The notes below the pieces were generated by a model. That model was not told where the DNA came from. It ran no database searches and saw only the letters and a list, made by a program, of their open reading frames with translations. This document shows, piece after piece, positions 38,562 to 47,996 of a stretch of DNA of 64,000 bases. Source of the DNA: a virus; the IMG/VR virus record IMGVR_UViG_3300005613_000002, positions 124,001-188,000 of that record; one strand, given 5' to 3'. The position numbers and the translations under genes were made by a program. Within the stretch, counting starts at the first letter, position 1. Each line of letters opens with the position of its first letter.

Positions 38562-39679
38562 TGAATATATTTAAAGATTTTGTTTTAAATAATGAATTAT
38601 ATGTTAATACGTATAATTGGGAGGTCCTAAAAACTAATTATACGCAAGAGCATATAATTCAACAAATTTCAGATGCTATTGTTGAGTTTGATATTAAACT
38701 ACCTTATCGTGAAATTACTTTAGATGATGTTAAGGCTGATTATGAGGCATTAAAGAAATTAGATACCAAAAAATTATATGGTATTGGAAAATGGGGAAGT
38801 AAGTTCAATTACCAATATCATTTCGATAATGAGTTTATTATAAATAAAAATGTTGGAAATAAAGCCAGCGATTATTTTCATCAAGTTGAACGTTGGAAAT
38901 GTGATGCAACTGGATACCCAAGTCCTCAAAAAACATGGGAAAATGAAAGGTTTCGTTTAACGCTTTTTAAAGCACTTTTTAGCCTTAAAGTTAAAGAGAT
39001 AACACCAACAGTCCTAAGAAGTATGATATCACTTAGAAAGTATATTGCTGCGCAATTCAGACCAAGTGCTGCTAAATATATTTATGATTATTTTGAAGCA
39101 GAAACTGTTTTAGATTTTAGTATGGGTTGGGGTGATAGATTGCTTGGTGCTCATGCCTCAGAATATGTGAAAAAATATGTTGGGTTTGACCCTAATGTTA
39201 ATTTACTTAATGGTTATATTGAGCAAATTACTGAATATCGAAAGATTGATAATCCAATGAAAGTTAAATTACTTCCTTGGTGTGCTGAAAATCCACAAAT
39301 TGAATTACAAGATAGTTTTGATTTAGTATTTACTTCCCCACCATATTTTGATAAAGAAAAATATGACCAAAGTGAACAACAATCATATATTAAATATAAA
39401 AAGTTTGATTCATGGATGAATGAATTTTTATTTAAAACAATTGAACTTAGAACACAAAACCTTAAATCTGGTGGACATCTTGTTATTAATGTTAGCGATA
39501 TTTACACTAGAAAGAAACTATATCAAATTTGTGATGGTATGAATGATTATATTAAGAGCACTGGTCAATTTGAATATAAAGGTGCTATTGGTTTACAAAT
39601 GCCTAAACGACCAATGAGTAAATCATCTGGAACAGTTGGAATTTACGGAGAACCAATATGGGTATGGAAAAAGAAATAG
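38561..39679 (+). CDS. DNA methyltransferase-like protein (SPPY motif), paralog of 10725-11762
   Basis: 372 aa. FSMGWGDRLLGAHASE (motif I-like, about 187-202) and TSPPYFDKEKYDQSEQQSYI (motif IV, about 256) mirror the gene at 10.7 kb; N-terminal 150 residues differ. Catalytic SPPY implies amino-group methylation of A or C. Two paralogs in one phage may have different targets. Confidence 0.75.
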   Translation: MNIFKDFVLNNELYVNTYNWEVLKTNYTQEHIIQQISDAIVEFDIKLPYREITLDDVKADYEALKKLDTKKLYGIGKWGSKFNYQYHFDNEFIINKNVGNKASDYFHQVERWKCDATGYPSPQKTWENERFRLTLFKALFSLKVKEITPTVLRSMISLRKYIAAQFRPSAAKYIYDYFEAETVLDFSMGWGDRLLGAHASEYVKKYVGFDPNVNLLNGYIEQITEYRKIDNPMKVKLLPWCAENPQIELQDSFDLVFTSPPYFDKEKYDQSEQQSYIKYKKFDSWMNEFLFKTIELRTQNLKSGGHLVINVSDIYTRKKLYQICDGMNDYIKSTGQFEYKGAIGLQMPKRPMSKSSGTVGIYGEPIWVWKKK

Positions 39680-39741
39680 TTCTATTTGAGTGAGTATTTA
39701 TATAGAAATTGGGTGTTTTAATTTTTATTAATAATTCTCAA

Positions 39742-39750
39742 AGTATTTAT
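39742..39750 (+). promoter_or_regulatory. AGTATTTAT late-like motif
   Basis: 15 nt before ATG 39766; another copy lies at 39693-39701. Confidence 0.5.
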
Positions 39751-39765
39751 ATGAATAGAAACAAA

Positions 39766-40575
39766 ATGAAATTAATTAATTATTATAATAACGCAAATAA
39801 AATTGGTGTATATTGTATTAGAAATCAAGTTAATAATAAAATATATATTGGTAGTACTAAAAAATCCTTTAGTTCGAGAAAAAATAGACATCAACGTGAG
39901 TTAAGAAAAAATATTCATTATAATGAACATTTACAAAATGCATGGAATTATTATAAGGAAGAAAACTTTAGTTTTGAAATATTATTTATTTGTTCATCAG
40001 AAGAATCCGAAAAATTTGAAGGTGAATTTATAAAATTATATTCATCAAATAAAAGAGAATGTGGATATAATATAGCTAGTGTTTCCTCATATAGGTTTGG
40101 TTATAACATGTCAGATAATCATAATAATGAAAAAAGTTTAAGAAAAAAAGAAAGAGCAGTAAATTTAAATGGTTTAACGACAAATGAGAGAGGTATATCA
40201 AAATCATTTAAAGTTTATGATATTAATGGAAATTTTATTGAAGAATATAATAGTGAAAAAGAATTTATTGAAAAAAATGGTGGTTCTAAATCACATATAT
40301 CAATTATACTAAATAAAAGAGAATTATTTTATAAAAATAATATTATATTGTTTTCTGATGATTATTTATCGAATAGTGATGTTAATTATGCAAAAAATAA
40401 AGCAATAAAAAAAATCGAGTTATTTGATTTAAATGATGAATATATCACTACATTTGATTCGGCAAATCAATGTGCTGAATTTCTAAAATGTAAAGTTTCT
40501 GAAATAAGAATGTGCTGTTTAAATAAAAGAAGTAGAATAAAAAAATATGTAACTAAATATAAAATTTATGAATAA
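39766..40575 (+). CDS. GIY-YIG homing endonuclease with NUMOD1-type tail
   Basis: 269 aa. KIGVYCIRNQVNNKIYIGST, then SSRKNRHQRELRKN and FEGEFIKLY give the nuclease core (Tyr, Arg, Glu). The C-terminal KSFKVYDINGNFIEEYNS and KIELFDLNDEYITTFDSANQ are NUMOD1 DNA-binding repeats. ATG 39766 fits the motif spacing. Overlaps the next gene by 8 nt. Confidence 0.85.
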   Translation: MKLINYYNNANKIGVYCIRNQVNNKIYIGSTKKSFSSRKNRHQRELRKNIHYNEHLQNAWNYYKEENFSFEILFICSSEESEKFEGEFIKLYSSNKRECGYNIASVSSYRFGYNMSDNHNNEKSLRKKERAVNLNGLTTNERGISKSFKVYDINGNFIEEYNSEKEFIEKNGGSKSHISIILNKRELFYKNNIILFSDDYLSNSDVNYAKNKAIKKIELFDLNDEYITTFDSANQCAEFLKCKVSEIRMCCLNKRSRIKKYVTKYKIYE

Positions 40576-41428
40576 TTATAATAAAGACTCTGAAGAATTT
40601 CAAACAGGGAGAGGAAAGGGATTAAGATTCAATCAGGGAAAACTAAGATATGACTTAGTAGAACCACGTGCTCATTCTGATATGGTTGAAGTACTTACCG
40701 ATGGAGCAAATAAATATCAGTCAAGAAATTGGGAAAACGGATTGAGTTGGACATCAGTATTAGCTAGTTTAAAACGACATATTGCAGCGGTAGAATCTGG
40801 TGAAGATTATGACCCTGAAAGTGGTAGATTACATATTGCACATGCTGCATGTAATGTACATTTTTTAAATGCATTTTACTATACTTTTCCACAAGGTGAT
40901 GATAGACCTAAAAGGTTTTTAAAATTACCAAAAATTGGTTTAGATATTGATGGTGTTATTGCTGATTTTTCTGGTGCATGGAATAATTTATACCCTGAAA
41001 TCCCAGTTGAACCAAATTCATGGCATCTTGATAGGAAAATTGGTGAAAGATTTGAAAAAATGAAAACAGATGGAACTCTTAATGATTTTTATTTGAAAAT
41101 TAAACCATTAATAAAACCAGAAGACTTACCATTTGAACCACATTGTTATATAACATCAAGACCAATAATTAAAGAAATTACTGAACAATGGTTAGATATA
41201 CATCAATTTCCAGCTAAAACTGTTTATAGTATTGATATTCGTGAAAGTAAAGTAGATGCTGCTAAAGACGCAGGAGTTGAAATTTTTATTGATGATTCTT
41301 TTGATAATTTTATTGATTTAAATAATAATGGAATATTTACATATTTATTCACTGCCAGTTATAATAAAAAACACGATGTTGGTCATATGAGAATTAATAC
41401 TTTAAATGAACTTCCAATATTAAAATAA
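40568..41428 (+). CDS. Fusion of dNTP diphosphohydrolase-like (DUF5664) and HAD 5'-nucleotidase domains
   Basis: 286 aa. Residues 1-115 (GLRFNQGKLRYDLVEPRAHS, HIAAVESGEDYDPESGRLHI, AHAACNVHFL) match the DUF5664 dATP/dGTP pyrophosphohydrolase family; residues 118-286 (GLDIDGVIADFSGAW, CYITSRPI, IFIDDSFDNF) are a HAD 5'(3')-deoxynucleotidase. The pair would convert a dNTP to dNMP and then to nucleoside, shaping dNTP pools. Domains are usually separate genes. Confidence 0.8.
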   Translation: MNNYNKDSEEFQTGRGKGLRFNQGKLRYDLVEPRAHSDMVEVLTDGANKYQSRNWENGLSWTSVLASLKRHIAAVESGEDYDPESGRLHIAHAACNVHFLNAFYYTFPQGDDRPKRFLKLPKIGLDIDGVIADFSGAWNNLYPEIPVEPNSWHLDRKIGERFEKMKTDGTLNDFYLKIKPLIKPEDLPFEPHCYITSRPIIKEITEQWLDIHQFPAKTVYSIDIRESKVDAAKDAGVEIFIDDSFDNFIDLNNNGIFTYLFTASYNKKHDVGHMRINTLNELPILK

Positions 41429-41468
41429 ATTATCAACTTTTTTAAATGGTATTAATGTATTTATCCAT

Positions 41469-41786
41469 ATGAGTAAGATAATAAACGATATTGTTGATGA
41501 TTTAATGGATGATATTGATATCAAACCAAAAAGATCAAAATTGATTGTGAAATGGACAATTAGAATTTCTGTTTTAGCAATAGTTTGCGCTTTTTTAATT
41601 GGTCAACGTGGAGTGAGATTTTTTAATTCTATTAGTATTATTAAATCTGATATTGTTGTTATTAAAGAAGATATTTCAGATTTAAAAAAAACAGATGAAA
41701 AATTGGAGAGTTCAATAAAAGAAAACGAAAACGATATTGATGAAAATCATGATGACTTTATAAATTATAAATTAAAAAAACAATGA
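41469..41786 (+). CDS. Membrane-anchored coiled-coil protein
   Basis: 105 aa. One transmembrane helix (about 28-45, TIRISVLAIVCAFLIGQ) then an acidic coiled coil (KSDIVVIKEDISDLKKTDEK). Resembles spanin-like or anchor proteins, not assigned. Overlaps the phosphoesterase gene by 4 nt. Confidence 0.6.
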   Translation: MSKIINDIVDDLMDDIDIKPKRSKLIVKWTIRISVLAIVCAFLIGQRGVRFFNSISIIKSDIVVIKEDISDLKKTDEKLESSIKENENDIDENHDDFINYKLKKQ

Positions 41787-42448
41787 AAATAGTTTTTATT
41801 TCTGATAGTCATAATAAACATAAACAATTAAAAAATTTACCAGAAGCAGATGTGATTGTACATTCTGGCGATTTTTCTTCAATGGGTTATGAACATGAGA
41901 TTCGTAATTTCTTAAAATGGTATTCCAAGTTATCACAATATAAGCACAAGATATTTATTGCTGGAAATCATGATAAATTGTTTGAAGATAATACTACTTT
42001 AGCTAAAACACTAATACCTGAAAATATTATTTATTTAGAAGACACAGGTATTGAGATAGATGGTATTACTTTTTATGGTAGTCCAGTTAGTTTACCTTTT
42101 CTTAATTGGTCATTTATGCGACCAGAATATAAATTAAAACAACATTGGGAAATAATTCCAAATGATACTGATGTTTTGATAACACATACTCCACCATTTG
42201 GAATTAAAGATTATGCTAGATTTGGTACTGGAAATCATTGTGGAAGTGAATCATTATATCATGAGGTAACTAATAGAATTAAACCAAAAATTCATTGTTT
42301 TGGTCATATTCATTCTGAGTATGGTGTGAGCAAAATTGGTGATACAACATTTATGAATGTATCAGTGTTGAACGATGATTACCAAATGCAAAATAAACCA
42401 ATACTTGTTGAATTAATTGATAATAAGGTAAATATTTTAGAAATATAA
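41783..42448 (+). CDS. Calcineurin-like metallophosphoesterase
   Basis: 221 aa. Metal ligands in MKIVFISDSHNKH, VHSGDFSSMGYEHE, FIAGNHDKLF, LITHTPPFGI and CFGHIHSEYG, the complete MPPED-type set. Likely hydrolyses a phosphodiester (cyclic nucleotide or RNA-derived); substrate unknown. Confidence 0.85.
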   Translation: MKIVFISDSHNKHKQLKNLPEADVIVHSGDFSSMGYEHEIRNFLKWYSKLSQYKHKIFIAGNHDKLFEDNTTLAKTLIPENIIYLEDTGIEIDGITFYGSPVSLPFLNWSFMRPEYKLKQHWEIIPNDTDVLITHTPPFGIKDYARFGTGNHCGSESLYHEVTNRIKPKIHCFGHIHSEYGVSKIGDTTFMNVSVLNDDYQMQNKPILVELIDNKVNILEI

Positions 42449-42454
42449 ATAAGT

Positions 42455-42658
42455 ATGGGATTTAATATAAATGAAAAAATAAAAACTGAATTACATTATA
42501 AGGATATTGCATTAATTGCTGTTGCATTAGGTGATTATCAAAAAAGATATAAAGATTCAGCTAAACCAGAAATATTAAAACGAGCTAAAGATTTAGTAAA
42601 TAGATTAGGAATTGAAATGTATGATTGTCCAGAAGATAATGAATTACTAATTTTCTAA
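42455..42658 (+). CDS. Small protein of unknown function
   Basis: 67 aa, helical (IKTELHYKDIALIAVALGDY). Follows the phosphoesterase by 6 nt. Confidence 0.6.
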   Translation: MGFNINEKIKTELHYKDIALIAVALGDYQKRYKDSAKPEILKRAKDLVNRLGIEMYDCPEDNELLIF

Positions 42659-42665
42659 TAATTTT

Positions 42666-42674
42666 AGTATTTAT
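42666..42674 (+). promoter_or_regulatory. AGTATTTAT late-like motif
   Basis: 17 nt before the 42692 start. Confidence 0.55.
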
Positions 42675-42691
42675 ATTCAAAAGAATTTCTA

Positions 42692-43579
42692 ATGAATATT
42701 TACAAGATAATTAATGAAGAATATGCTAGATTTTTAAAAGAAGAATACGATGAAAATGTGTATGAAACTTTTTTTGAAAAAGAACAAACTATAAAGAATA
42801 ACATATTTGGTGATTTTTTATATAAAAATAATTCTGACTTTACAAAACATGTATATTGGAAACTTATACCTTATTTAAGATTAAAAAAGATTTGGGAAGA
42901 TTATATATCTAAAGGATTTATAAGAGATGAAAAAGGTTTAAACATGATAAAAGGCATTATGATTGCCAATACTATTAAAGTTGGTATATTTACCATGTTA
43001 GCTGGTCATACTCAAGAAAGTCCAGATGATGATTTTGAAGAAAATATTGGTTATTTTATTGATGACCAATTAAATTGTTTATTTAAACCAGATAAGAATG
43101 ATAAAAATCAATTAGAAAATCCTGAGAATCCTAATAAAGAAAAACCTGAACCACATCAAGAACCATGTAGAACTACAGTAGTGCCGTATATTCAAAGATT
43201 ATTTAATGAAAATAATGAATTAGGTCGTAATGAATTAAAAGAATTAATTAATGACGATTTAATTGGAAAATTTTATGATTATTATGCTGGAGATAAAGAT
43301 AATAAATTAGGTGGTTTTGTTAGTGATTATGGATTAAAACCATTACAAAAATTATTATTTCAATTAATGAAAACTCAAGAATCAAAAGAAGAATTGGTTT
43401 TAATTGATAGAATGTTAAATGTATTACATCAACGTTCAGATATTGCAAGTTGGTTTGTTGAGGGTGGAAGTAACGCATTAAGTCAACTAAGTGGATATGA
43501 AACACCTGATGAAGAAAGTGGTGGTTATGACACTAAAAGCGTTATTTCTGGCAGATATAATATGTCTGATTACAATTAA
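42692..43579 (+). CDS. Putative virion-packaged protein with capsid-targeting-like N-terminus
   Basis: 295 aa. Opens MNIYKIINEEYARFLKEE, the shared I-x-E ... L-x-E signal. The rest is mostly helical with a Pro/Asn/Glu-rich linker at about 145-165. No domain recognised. Late-like motif upstream fits late expression. Confidence 0.6.
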   Translation: MNIYKIINEEYARFLKEEYDENVYETFFEKEQTIKNNIFGDFLYKNNSDFTKHVYWKLIPYLRLKKIWEDYISKGFIRDEKGLNMIKGIMIANTIKVGIFTMLAGHTQESPDDDFEENIGYFIDDQLNCLFKPDKNDKNQLENPENPNKEKPEPHQEPCRTTVVPYIQRLFNENNELGRNELKELINDDLIGKFYDYYAGDKDNKLGGFVSDYGLKPLQKLLFQLMKTQESKEELVLIDRMLNVLHQRSDIASWFVEGGSNALSQLSGYETPDEESGGYDTKSVISGRYNMSDYN

Positions 43580-43649
43580 TTTCTAAAATTTTTGACTTTA
43601 TGATATTTTTATTCTATTTATGTGAAAATTATAATAAAAATAAAACATA

Positions 43650-43979
43650 ATGAGCATGAATACCAATGAATTATTTGAAAATATACAAGAAGATTTTATT
43701 ACTGACGAATCAGATGGTGAATTAACATTACAAAGGAATTCTATTGTTTGGTCATATACACTTGAAGATGATTGTGAGGATATTGATTTATCGGATTGTG
43801 ACGATGAAGATATATATAACCAATTTGAATCAACAACTGCTGATGAAATATTAGATGAAGTTAGTAATAATTATATTGAAAAACTTAAATTGTTTTTAGA
43901 TAACCTAAATGAATTAGAAAACTGGACATTTTCAGAACCAGATATTATTGAGGATACAATAAGTTTCAAACTATTTTAA
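43650..43979 (+). CDS. Acidic protein of unknown function
   Basis: 109 aa, very acidic (DDCEDIDLSDCDDEDIYNQF), so possibly a DNA mimic or inhibitor by charge alone. Start at 43650 or 43656. Confidence 0.6.
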   Translation: MSMNTNELFENIQEDFITDESDGELTLQRNSIVWSYTLEDDCEDIDLSDCDDEDIYNQFESTTADEILDEVSNNYIEKLKLFLDNLNELENWTFSEPDIIEDTISFKLF

Positions 43980-43985
43980 TTTTAA

Positions 43986-44013
43986 TGTAACATTCTTTAT
44001 TTATTTGCGTATA
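43986..44013 (+). promoter_or_regulatory. TGTAAC-N16-CGTATA promoter
   Basis: TGTAAC 43986-43991, CGTATA 44008-44013; 20 nt before the 44033 start. Confidence 0.7.
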
Positions 44014-44032
44014 TTTACAAAAAATAAATATT

Positions 44033-45046
44033 ATGGGTGGTAAAGCATTAAATAATTATGGTGTGTTCACAGAAAGAAAGAATACCGATGAATTTTTGAG
44101 AATTGGTCGAGAAATTAAAAGTACAGTTGAATTTGATTTAGATATCATTTGCAGTGTTGTCACTTGTTATCATACCAAACCAGACCACGGAGATTTGGAT
44201 TTACTAATTAGGATGACTGATAATTTACAAATTGATTGGAAGAATTATATTCAATCTAAATTTAAACCAAGAGCAATTCATAATAATGGTGGTGTGTATT
44301 CTTTTGATTATCAAAATTTTCAAATTGATTTTATCCCTGTTAAGTCAAAAAAATGGGAAACTGCATTAGTTTACTATTCATATGACCCACTTGGTAATAT
44401 TATGGGAAAAACATTTCATAAATTTGGTTTATCTTATGGTTGGGATGGTTTATTCTATAAGTTCAGAAATTTCTCAGGCGCAAATTCGAAGAATCTCTTA
44501 ATTTCAAATGATGCTAGAAAAATATTTGAATTTGGTGGATATGATTATGATAGATATCTACAAGGTTTTGAAACGATTGAAGATATTTTTAAATTTGCTA
44601 TTGCTGGAAAATATTTTGATTCTGAAATATTCCAAATGGAAAATTTGAAAAGTATTGACAAGAAAAGAAACCGTAAACGTGGTTCTTATCATACATATTT
44701 GAATTATATTAAAGAGAATGATATTAATGTTAGATATCAATTTAGATTAAATAAACAAGATTATTTACCAATGATTGAAGAAACATTTCCTGAAGCAAAA
44801 CTTTTGGAACAATTGAATGGATTGAAAAATAACGATAGGTTAATGAAAATAATTTCAATGAAATTTAATGGTGATATTGTTATGTCATGGCTACCAAATC
44901 TAAAAGGGAAACAATTGGGTGGTGCTATTAGAAATTTCAGAGATCATCTTGGTGACGATTATAATTCTTTTATTCTTAATAATAATTATGATACAATTCG
45001 TGAGTATTTCATGAAAACATACACAAAAAGTAATAACATTGAATAA
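44033..45046 (+). CDS. Nucleotidyltransferase-fold protein
   Basis: 337 aa. N-terminal HTKPDHGDLDLLIRMTDN carries the hDxD-like metal motif, with a third acidic position in FQIDFIPVKSK. C-terminal 150 residues are basic and unassigned. Could be a tRNA or nucleotide modifying transferase; not determinable here. Confidence 0.6.
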   Translation: MGGKALNNYGVFTERKNTDEFLRIGREIKSTVEFDLDIICSVVTCYHTKPDHGDLDLLIRMTDNLQIDWKNYIQSKFKPRAIHNNGGVYSFDYQNFQIDFIPVKSKKWETALVYYSYDPLGNIMGKTFHKFGLSYGWDGLFYKFRNFSGANSKNLLISNDARKIFEFGGYDYDRYLQGFETIEDIFKFAIAGKYFDSEIFQMENLKSIDKKRNRKRGSYHTYLNYIKENDINVRYQFRLNKQDYLPMIEETFPEAKLLEQLNGLKNNDRLMKIISMKFNGDIVMSWLPNLKGKQLGGAIRNFRDHLGDDYNSFILNNNYDTIREYFMKTYTKSNNIE

Positions 45047-45917
45047 TAATCGGGCAATAAACAACACATTAAAAACTGGAAGTAATAATCTGAACAATGA
45101 AAATTGGGCAGTTCATCACCCAAATGGTAAGCATATGTTTACTTGTGGTGAGAAAAAAGCTAAATGGTATTTAGATAGAGATTTAGCTTTTATTAATGAT
45201 GATAATAAAATCACATTAACATTTATTCCGAAGGGTGATGGTTTTGATGATAATGAAATATTTGGGAAAAGCATAAGGGAAACAATTTGTGTTGTTAGTG
45301 GAAAGCCTGATGGATTACAACGGCATCACATTGTTCCCTATTGTTATAGGACTTATTTTCCTGATGAATTTAAATCCAAAAATCATCACGATGTTGTGTT
45401 AATAAATCATAAATTACATTCAGATTATGAACAGATTGCATCACAATATAAAGATGAAATAGCTGATATATATGGGATTGGTAAAATTAGTGATTTAAAC
45501 ACTAAATATACTAAAATGTTACGGGATAGTTCATGTACATATTCAATTCCAATGAATTTATTGAATTCATTATTTAATTCATATGGTCTAATTAGTGAAA
45601 CAGCAAAGTATGATAAATTAATACAAATATCAAAACATACTAATATTCCATTTAAAACAATATGTAGTTATTCATATATCCAACTATATAAAATATATTT
45701 ATATTTAAAAGAAAAACATAAAATAGAAAAAGAAAATGTCAAAATAAAAAATCGTAAAATATATGACCACGGATATCAATTATCATTAAAACTTGATACT
45801 GATAAAAAGATTGAAAATTTTGTAAAATTATGGAGAAAACATTTTATTGATACTATGCAACCTAAATTCATGCCAATTGGTTGGTCAATCGATTTTAAAT
45901 TTAAAACAAAATTATAA
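45039..45917 (+). CDS. EXD2-type HNH domain protein
   Basis: 292 aa from a TTG start overlapping the previous gene by 8 nt. VHHPNGKHMFTCGEKKAKWYLDRDLAF then CVVSGKPDGLQRHHIVPYCY and HHDVVLINHKLHSDYEQIA reproduce the C-terminal HNH region of EXD2 without the exonuclease domain. Basic C-terminus. Likely DNA/RNA nuclease. Start uncertain. Confidence 0.7.
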   Translation: MNNNRAINNTLKTGSNNLNNENWAVHHPNGKHMFTCGEKKAKWYLDRDLAFINDDNKITLTFIPKGDGFDDNEIFGKSIRETICVVSGKPDGLQRHHIVPYCYRTYFPDEFKSKNHHDVVLINHKLHSDYEQIASQYKDEIADIYGIGKISDLNTKYTKMLRDSSCTYSIPMNLLNSLFNSYGLISETAKYDKLIQISKHTNIPFKTICSYSYIQLYKIYLYLKEKHKIEKENVKIKNRKIYDHGYQLSLKLDTDKKIENFVKLWRKHFIDTMQPKFMPIGWSIDFKFKTKL

Positions 45918-45971
45918 AACGCTTGTAAAAATAAAATATAATAACTAATATTGTAAATAAAAATATACGAA

Positions 45972-46481
45972 ATGAAATTACAAAAAGCATTAAAACTAAG
46001 AAAAAGTTTGATTGGTGATATCACTAAACTAAAACAACAAATTAATGATAAAAATTCTTATATAATTACTAGGGATAATTCTGGTGAAATTCTTTCTACT
46101 GTAAAAATAAATGTTTCTGATTTATATGAAAAATTATTGGATAAAATCAATCAACTTATAGGATTGAAATATGCAATAAATGAAGCTAATATTGAAATTC
46201 AATCAAAAATTTATTCACTATCAGAACAAAAAGCACTTATTGTATTTTGGAATGAAGTGAGTGTATTGGAAGGTGCGCAAGCAATTGGTTATTCTGAAAA
46301 TATAAAAGAATATGGAGTACAGTTTGATGAAATTCAACGTAATAAAATTGTTGATGAACTTCAAAAAAAGGTGGATGCGATTCAAGAAGAAATCGACACA
46401 TACAATTATACCACTGAAATTCCTTGGGATGAACCTGAACCTCAAAAAGAAAAACCAATAATCGAATCTAAGAAAAAATAA
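45972..46481 (+). CDS. Coiled-coil protein
   Basis: 169 aa with heptads at about 5-45 and 100-150 (QRNKIVDELQKKVDAIQEEI); Pro/Glu-rich tail. Unknown role. Confidence 0.6.
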   Translation: MKLQKALKLRKSLIGDITKLKQQINDKNSYIITRDNSGEILSTVKINVSDLYEKLLDKINQLIGLKYAINEANIEIQSKIYSLSEQKALIVFWNEVSVLEGAQAIGYSENIKEYGVQFDEIQRNKIVDELQKKVDAIQEEIDTYNYTTEIPWDEPEPQKEKPIIESKKK

Positions 46482-46662
46482 AGACATTAAAGTGTGTTAT
46501 ATTACTATTGAAATATTTAATTAAACAAACTATAGAAAATGATATTGATTTGAATGTTTAAAAATCACATATTCATGGACTTAAAAATTAAGCATTAAAA
46601 CTTAAAACTCATTTATATTAATTATTTTAATTCTAATATACACACTTTTTTAATTATAAACG

Positions 46663-47031
46663 ATGATAGACATTAGCGATAAAACTAGAGAAGAATTAAA
46701 TAATATTATTCGAAAATATGAACAACCATTACTAACATTAAAAGAAACTGAATTATATCCACAATATGCTGTGGTTATTGATATTGCTGAACCAATATTA
46801 ATAAAAAAAGATGAAGTATTTAATGCACATTGGAAAGCAATAATTTTATTATTTATCGTAAAATCTATTGATAATTTTGAGTTTCAAGCTGATATTGAAA
46901 ATTTCATTCTTGATTTCGAGAAATATTTTAAAATCAATTATCAAGATTTTTTAGAGAATTCAGTAATTGATGATGAATTTGATAGAGATTTTATATTTGT
47001 GAAATTATACATTAATAATAAAACAACATGA
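46663..47031 (+). CDS. Protein of unknown function
   Basis: 122 aa, helical/acidic; overlaps the next gene by 4 nt. 180 nt of non-coding AT-rich sequence precede it. Confidence 0.6.
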   Translation: MIDISDKTREELNNIIRKYEQPLLTLKETELYPQYAVVIDIAEPILIKKDEVFNAHWKAIILLFIVKSIDNFEFQADIENFILDFEKYFKINYQDFLENSVIDDEFDRDFIFVKLYINNKTT

Positions 47032-47213
47032 AAAAATTTATCAAATATAAAAGAATCGTTAAAGAAGTTAATTCTAATTCAATAAATGATTTATTTAAAG
47101 AAATAATTAGTGGTGGTCTTGAAATTATATATTATAATGAGAAATTATTGAAAGATAGTAAGAATTTTACTGTTACAATTGTAGCTGGTAAAACTCAAAG
47201 CAATATTCTATGA
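47028..47213 (+). CDS. Small basic protein
   Basis: 61 aa (MKKFIKYKRIVKEVNSNSIN ...). Coupled by ATGA overlaps to both neighbours. Unknown. Confidence 0.55.
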   Translation: MKKFIKYKRIVKEVNSNSINDLFKEIISGGLEIIYYNEKLLKDSKNFTVTIVAGKTQSNIL

Positions 47214-47383
47214 GCAAAAATTCTGGATACCTAGTTGAAACAAAAAACGGTCAAAAGGGTAGAACATATCATTGTGAAAACTTAATCAATAAGAAAACTA
47301 TTGTCCATATTGATAAAGAAAATAAGTCAATGAAAATATTATGTGAACCAGACACATTAAAAATCCTTGGTTTTGTTGATTAA
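47210..47383 (+). CDS. 57-aa protein of unknown function
   Basis: ATG overlaps the upstream TGA; MSKNSGYLVETKNGQKGRTY ... beta-rich, typical of small ribosome- or DNA-associated phage proteins. Unknown. Confidence 0.55.
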   Translation: MSKNSGYLVETKNGQKGRTYHCENLINKKTIVHIDKENKSMKILCEPDTLKILGFVD

Positions 47384-47396
47384 TAATATCTTATTT

Positions 47397-47405
47397 AGTA
47401 TTTAT
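47397..47405 (+). promoter_or_regulatory. AGTATTTAT late-like motif
   Basis: 14 nt before the 47420 start. Confidence 0.55.
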
Positions 47406-47419
47406 GCAAAAAGGATATT

Positions 47420-47983
47420 ATGAATTCAAAAGATAATATAATAGGGATAATTAATGAGGAAATAGATAGATGGTTTGATGATGATGAATCAAGTTTATTG
47501 GATAAATATTATGAAAAAAAATTCGGAATTGTGAAAGAACCACCACAAAAAGAAATTGATGTTAATCCTAATGATATATCAAAAGGAGAATTAATAGGAT
47601 TTCTTGATAAGTCGTGGGAAACTAAATTGGATAATCCAATTCCTGTATATAAGAATCCAATATCTTTAGATAGTTTTGACCATAGTGCTAGAGGGGTTTT
47701 ACTTGAAAATGGTGATTTCTTTCTTGGGAAAAGTTCAGAAGCAATGCATTTGAATATTTTACAACTACTTGTTAAATTAGGGTATCTTGGAAGTAATGTA
47801 CCTTTAACTGGTTATGAACAAAAAAAACCAAAAGAATATGTTGCTGTTGGTAGAATTGGTCGTTCTGATATTTTTAAAGAATCGGGAGTGTTTGACGAAT
47901 TCCCTGAATATTATCAAGTAATGTTTGATAATGCCAATAAAAAACATAAATATAAGTTTAGAAATTTCTCAGTGAAAAAATGA
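47420..47983 (+). CDS. Putative virion-packaged protein with capsid-targeting-like N-terminus
   Basis: 187 aa. NIIGIINEEIDRWFDDDE at the N-terminus matches the shared signal. A C-terminal domain (GVLLENGDFFLGKSSEAMHL, LLVKLGYLG) recalls phage-encoded effector-like domains of unknown activity. Late-like motif upstream. Confidence 0.6.
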   Translation: MNSKDNIIGIINEEIDRWFDDDESSLLDKYYEKKFGIVKEPPQKEIDVNPNDISKGELIGFLDKSWETKLDNPIPVYKNPISLDSFDHSARGVLLENGDFFLGKSSEAMHLNILQLLVKLGYLGSNVPLTGYEQKKPKEYVAVGRIGRSDIFKESGVFDEFPEYYQVMFDNANKKHKYKFRNFSVKK

Positions 47984-47996
47984 TATTGAAATTAAT

